Shown here piece after piece: positions 59,537 to 64,000 of a stretch of DNA of 64,000 bases. The notes under the pieces were generated by a model. The model was not told where the DNA came from, ran no database searches, and was given only the letters and a program-made list of their open reading frames with translations. Made by a program: the position numbers and the translations under genes. The stretch covers positions 1 through 64,000 of the forward strand of contig JAFKAC010000038.1 in NCBI GenBank assembly GCA_025766275.1. Reading direction: 5' to 3'. The stretch is from Lactarius indigo (lineage: Eukaryota; Basidiomycota; Agaricomycetes; Russulales; Russulaceae). Each line of letters starts with the position of its first letter. Position 1 is the stretch's first letter.

Positions 59537-59792
59537 TGTTATTTGTGGCTAAAGCATCGCTGTTTTCACCTATTGTGTGACTGTACATTGCTCTAAGTTG
59601 AGTTACCTTATTTAGATATGCTTAGTCAGGCTGATATATCCTGCAGAGGACGGAAAATATGGCTTTAGTCTTATATCCTCCTCTGCAGGTGAGTAACTAG
59701 TTTTACCTTGATCAATATAGTCTTATATCCTCCTCTGCAGTCCCCTTGTGTCCTCTGTGACTCAAGGGCCCTCTATAGGTCGCATTCTAACA
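59537..59792 (+). repeat. Copia 5' LTR, long form
   Basis: TGTTATTTGTGG...CATTCTAACA. Holds the 52-nt GT...AG segment at 59689-59740, flanked by direct repeats of 'tagtcttatatcctcctctg' plus CAG. Followed by 'ggttatgggccc', a possible primer-binding site. The flanking pentamers differ (GATTG / GGTTA), as expected for one LTR of a full-length element. Confidence 0.88.
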
Positions 59793-59969
59793 GGTTATGG
59801 GCCCTGCCCTGTGACTTTACTGATCCTTGCTGTCCTTCCTGCTGCTCTCTTCGCTCTCAGCTCTCCACACTCATTCCAATCACTCCAATCAACTCCATTC
59901 ATTTCCCACTCTTCCATTCATCCAAATCACTCCATTCCTTTCCATTCCATCGCCCACATTGCCCTCAAC

Positions 59970-60581
59970 ATGTCCACATCCAGAGACACCTCTATCTCGT
60001 CCATTTCTCCTCTCACAACCGAAAACTATTGCCTCTGGGCTGATGATATCAAGTCCTGGCTACAGCTCAATGGCCTTTGGTGATTGGTTTCTGGCTCAGA
60101 GAAGAAACCAGCTGGAAAACCCGAAGTCCTGGACTCTAAGGGCAATGTCCTCACTCCTGCTACGCCTCCAGACAAGGATAAGCTGGAGAGATGGGAGGTT
60201 AAGGCTGAAAGGGCTGCTGGAGAACTTAAGACAGCTATGTCTCATGAACTCAGGGTGCTTATTAGGGACTGTGAAGACGACCCCATTGCTATCTGGGACA
60301 CCCTCAAGGCCTCCTTTGTCCAACAGCAAACTGCCCCTCGCTTCAATGCCTATCACACACTCCTATCTACCCAGAAAGATGACTCAGAGTCCCTGAAATC
60401 ACTCATTAACAAGGTGGATGAGCAGATTAGGGTCATAAAGTCGCTCACCGCTATCATTAGGGCACTCCCACAATTGTTTGATGAAGTTGTGTGCACAATT
60501 TCGGTCCTGGACAAGTTTGACAAGCAATCTGTGATCCAATTGCTCAGGAACATGGATCAGACCTGTTCCAACCTATCTGGG
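59970..60581 (+). pseudogene. Copia gag, N-terminal part
   Basis: Starts 'MSTSRDTSISSISPLTTENY' with the usual 'W..DIKSWLQLNGLW' of Copia gag. TGA at 60081-60083 replaces the expected Arg before 'LVSGSEKKPAGKPE'. Continues 'DDPIAIWDTLKASFVQQQTA' and 'IIRALPQLFDEVV' to the insertion site of the 559-bp LTR; across that LTR the frame joins to 'TSSAFSASS'. Confidence 0.8.
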
Positions 60582-61140
60582 TGTTGATAAGTGACCCACA
60601 CGCACTTAGTGGCTCATACGGACCGGACTTACAGATATGGACTGCAGTAGATTAATTAGGACCGCTTTAGATTAGATTTGATCTGTACAATCTTGGACAC
60701 CTTGTATTTTCTTATCGATGACATCAATGTACCATGACATCATACAGACTCCTCTAGAACTGTCATTGTACTACGCCTTTGTTCTCCCTTTAGATATATC
60801 CTAATTGTGATGTCATTATGATATCATCTTAGTCTGGACTTTCTTTGTTCCTACGCTCCTTGTTCTCCATTTGTACATCCCTTTTGTCCACATGTAGAAC
60901 AACATCTCTTGTACTATGTGACCCTATGTTACATCCCTTGTAGTAGTGTCACTCCTGTAAACAGTATAAGTAGTGTACCATGTACGCTCCTGGTCCACAT
61001 CAGTTCTCACTGTTTGTGTGCCAGACGACTCTCTTGCTTCACTTGCCTGACTCCCTGTTGCTCCTTTCCAGCCACTCTTGATATCTCACCACAGTCTACT
61101 TTGTGACTGTGAGTATCATCTTCATGTGTGCTGTTCATCA
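60582..61140 (+). repeat. Solo LTR of a different family, target-site duplication CTGGG
   Basis: 559 bp from TGTTGATAAGTG to GTGCTGTTCATCA, flanked by CTGGG at 60577-60581 and 61141-61145. It splits the Copia gag between 'SNLSG' and 'TSSAF'; removing it with one CTGGG restores the frame. No other copy lies in the window, so its superfamily is unknown. Confidence 0.9.
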
Positions 61141-64000
61141 CTGGGACCTCATCAGCATTCTCAGCATCATCCACAGCGTCTAAATCACGCCCTAAGGCCC
61201 CCTCAACTCCACATGCCACTCCCTCCACTCCCTCCACTCAATCCAGCTCCTCCAGTCGCCCCAAATGCGACTTCTGCTCTCGCTTGGGCCATATTGAGGC
61301 CAAATGCTTCCTCAAGGACCGCCTCATGCGTCAGATCAACCCCCCTTCGTCCTCCACAGCTTCACCTGCCACCATCTCGTCTCAGTCACCTCCAGAAGCT
61401 CCACAGTCCGCTTCAGCTGCATCAGCAAGTGCTCTATTGTCTGCTCTCCAGAATGACTCTCACACTTCCTGGAATGCAGACACTGGTGCCTCAGCTCATA
61501 TGACATTCAATCGTCATTGGATCCGCAATTTGAAGCCGCATACAGTCGAAATTAGGCTGGCTGATGGGTCTGTGGTCTATTCTGAAGGGGTGGGGTCGGT
61601 CCGCTTCAATCCTGTGGTGAATGGCAAAGAAATGGCGCCTCTAGAGCTCACTAATGTCCTATATGTCCCTGCACTCTGCAGTAATCTATTGTCTGTCTTA
61701 TATCTCACTCTCCATCGCCGTTTCATCGTCTCCATTGAGAAGGACACCCTACACTTCATCAGGGACAACAGGATTGCCTTCCAAGCGAAGACTGGACCTT
61801 CAAATGCTGCATATCTTGTGGGGAACACCATTCCAGTGGAGGAATTCGCCTCATTATCATCTGCTACCACCCTCCCATTGGACTGGGACCTCTGGCATCG
61901 TCGCCTCTGCCACCATCACTTGGCAGGCATCAAGAAGCTGCTCTCAGGCAACCTGGTGACCAGTTTCAAGCTTGATTCACAAGCAGATCCTGATCCAGTA
62001 TGTGAAGCCTGCAAAGCTGGCAAGATGCATGCAGATCCCTTTCCAACTTCCACCTCCAGAGCCTCACAACCGCTTCAATTGGTCCATAGCGACGTCCATG
62101 GCCCTGTCAAGGTGTCTACACACCAAGGGTACCGCTATTGGGTCACATTCATCGACGACTTCTCTCGCTTCAAGGCTGTTTACCTCTCGAAGCGAAAGTC
62201 TGAGACATTTTCTGCCTTGAAACAGTTCAAGTCTTGGGCTGAGAATGTCACTGGAGCGAAACTGGGCACTCTGAGGGACGATAAAGGTGGGGAGTACATG
62301 TCTGGCGAGTTTGAAGCATTCTGCATTGAGCATGGCATCCAGAGGCAGCACACTGCCAGGAATCGGCCTCAGCAGAATGGAGTGGCTGAGAGGGCCAACA
62401 GGACAATAGAGGAAGGTGTCATTCCGATGCTGCATGAGTCTGGGATGCCCACAGCCTTCTGGGGCGAAGCTCTCTGGCCGCTTTCATTCACACTAGCAAC
62501 AAACTGGTCACCTCAGTGGTCCCAGGCAGCACACCTCATGAGGCATTCATTGGGAGCAAGCCAGATCTGTCTAGGCTTCGTGTCTGGGGCTGTAATGTTT
62601 ATGTGCTGATCCAGAGAGATAAGCGACCACTTGGGAGCCTTGGATCACACATGGAGAAGTGTGTATTCATTGGATACCCTGAGGGATACAAGGGATGGAA
62701 GTTCTACAATCCCTTGACTAAGAAGGTGCTCATCTCAGAGAGGGCTGACTTTGATGAATGCTTTTTCATGCTCCAGACTCACTCTGTACCCCACCTGCCT
62801 CCCCCTCATCCTGATTCCCTTCTTGACACACCTCCTGCTTCCATTTCGCTCCCAGACTTCTCAGATGACGTTCTGGACGCTCCATTTGAGTCACAGATGC
62901 CAGTTCATGGGGGAGATGGGTCCACTGACTCTGATCTGCCCTCTGTTCCTCCCATTTCACCTCCAAGCGTCGCTCCAGCCCCTCTTCACTCACAGACACC
63001 TCAGTCCATTTATCATTCACTTCCTCCTTCATCTCCATCACCTTCAACACCTCCAGCTCGTCTCCCTCATCCTCTTCCTCCTCCCTCTCGTCCCCAGCGG
63101 TCCAGACGTCCTAGAGATGAGTGGCTGCCAGAGCAATGGGCTGTTCCAGATCGCTACAAGCAGCCAAGGGAGCCCACACCAGCAATAGTCTCTTCAGACG
63201 AGGATGATGACTCTGATGATCCCCTTGACATCATCCAGGCTGGTGTAGCATCCACAGCTGAGCTCACATCCTACAGTCAGTCCCAGCGTCGCTGTGATGC
63301 AGATCTGTGGCATAAGGCTTGTGAGGAAGAGATGGAGGCTCACAGACTCAATGGCACTTGGGAGATTGTCAAATTGCCACCTGGGAAGTATGCAATTGGC
63401 TCCAGATGGTTCATGAAGGTGAAGCACAATGCTGATGGCTCCCTGGACCGGTACAAGGCCAGATTTGTGGCCAAGGGCTATACCTTGGACTTTGCTCCAT
63501 TGACATCTCTCATGCTTCTCTCAATGGCACTCTGGAGGAAGAGATCTACATGCTGCAGCCTGAGGGATTTGGAGTGGGTGGTCCAGATCATGTCTGTAAG
63601 CTGAGAAAGTCATTATATGGCTTGAAGCAAGTAGGCAGGGTGTGGAACAAGACCCTTCACTCTGTGCTCACTTCTATGGGCTTCAATTGCATCCAATCTG
63701 ACCATGGGCTGTACATCTACCTCAGAGATGATGTCAGGATCTTAACGCCTGTGTTTGTCGATGATATCACGCTTGCCTGCAAGGATGGAGCCAAGATTGA
63801 CTCAATTGTCCAAGAGCTCTCCACTCACTTCAAACTTTGAGATCTTGGCCCTACCACCCAGTTACTTGGCCTAGAAATCCACAGAGATTGTCCTAATCAT
63901 TGCCTTTCCATCTCCCAGAGCCAGTACATCTCCAATCTGCTTCAGGAGCATGGTCTGAGCGATTCCAAGCCTGTCTCTACTCCTCTCAACCCTGGGACAC
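61141..64000 (+). pseudogene. Copia gag end and pol (protease, integrase, RT), broken
   Basis: Knuckle 'CDFCSRLGHIEAKC'; protease 'WNADTGASAHMTF'; pre-integrase 'DLWHRRLCHHHLAGIKKLL' with 'CEACKAGKMH'; integrase DDE: 'LVHSDVHGPVKV', 'LRDDKGGEYMSGEF', 'RPQQNGVAERANR'. A one-base frame change near 62475 precedes 'PHEAFIGSKPDLSRLRVWGC'. RT: 'GSRWFMKVKHNADGSLDRYK', 'RFVAKGYT', then a deletion and frame change before 'IDISHASLNGTLEEEIYMLQ', and the catalytic 'VFVDDITLAC'. TGA at 63838-63840 in 'HFKL*DLGPTTQLLG' again stands for Arg. The copy cannot be active. Confidence 0.88.

Larger units (their letters stand above)
59537..64000 (+). mobile_element. Ty1/Copia retrotransposon, 5' part, runs off the window
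   Basis: 5' LTR 59537-59792, then gag, zinc knuckle, protease, integrase and RT in the Copia order (integrase before RT). A solo LTR of another family sits in gag (60582-61140). Breaks: TGA at 60081 and 63838, a one-base frame change near 62475 and a deletion of about 50 codons in RT near 63490. The 3' LTR lies beyond base 64000. Confidence 0.88.

Noticed and set aside
1..64000. tRNA, rRNA or other structural RNA genes
   Set aside because: No clover-leaf B-box/A-box pair or rRNA-like stretch was recognised by eye; a covariance-model search was not possible.

Overview
The window is fungal and most probably from an Agaricomycete (Basidiomycota). Genes are split by short GT-AG introns (47-60 nt where I could place both ends). 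The gene families seen (tandem-BTB, WD40, P-loop NTPase-nuclease, Plavaka and Tnp2 transposases, tyrosine-recombinase retroelements) are ones I know as expanded in mushroom-forming fungi. It reads as a transposon graveyard with a few islands of ordinary genes. No rRNA, tRNA or CRISPR was seen.

Layout. 1-6885: a Tnp2 (CACTA-like) DNA transposon on the minus strand, with a fragment of the same family at 7222-7765. 8238-11221 (minus): a P-loop NTPase fused to a restriction-endonuclease-like domain, Crinkler/RHS-like. 11222-14230: gene-poor, with a GA/GT microsatellite. 14231-15919 (minus): a WD40 gene. 16100-17675 (plus): a double-BTB gene with a broken first half. 19498-21902: a decayed gene of an uncharacterised family. 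24627-35495: a ~10.9 kb element with matching, motif-rich ends. It holds a broken 13-exon Plavaka transposase, an intact five-exon 457-aa gene and a wrecked Spt6-like fragment. 37190-39614: an internally deleted, inverted copy of the first transposon. 40.2-44.2 kb: small fragments. 44.86-64 kb: nested retrotransposons (Ty3/Gypsy chromovirus pieces, a DIRS-like tyrosine-recombinase element, solo LTRs with target-site duplications, a 45-bp minisatellite and a Copia element running off the end).

The main findings are four. (1) A Plavaka-type element carries passenger genes, only one of which has an intact reading frame. (2) CpG C-to-T decay is pervasive: paralogous copies in the window show CGA turned into TGA, and nearly every premature stop in the window is a TGA where arginine is expected. 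(3) The Copia LTR exists in two forms that differ by exactly one 52-nt segment with GT...AG ends. (4) LTRs of several elements share a hairpin near the transcript start.

Frames, domains and splice sites were read by eye. Family names rest on remembered consensus motifs, not on searches. Single-base frame changes could be decay or assembly error.
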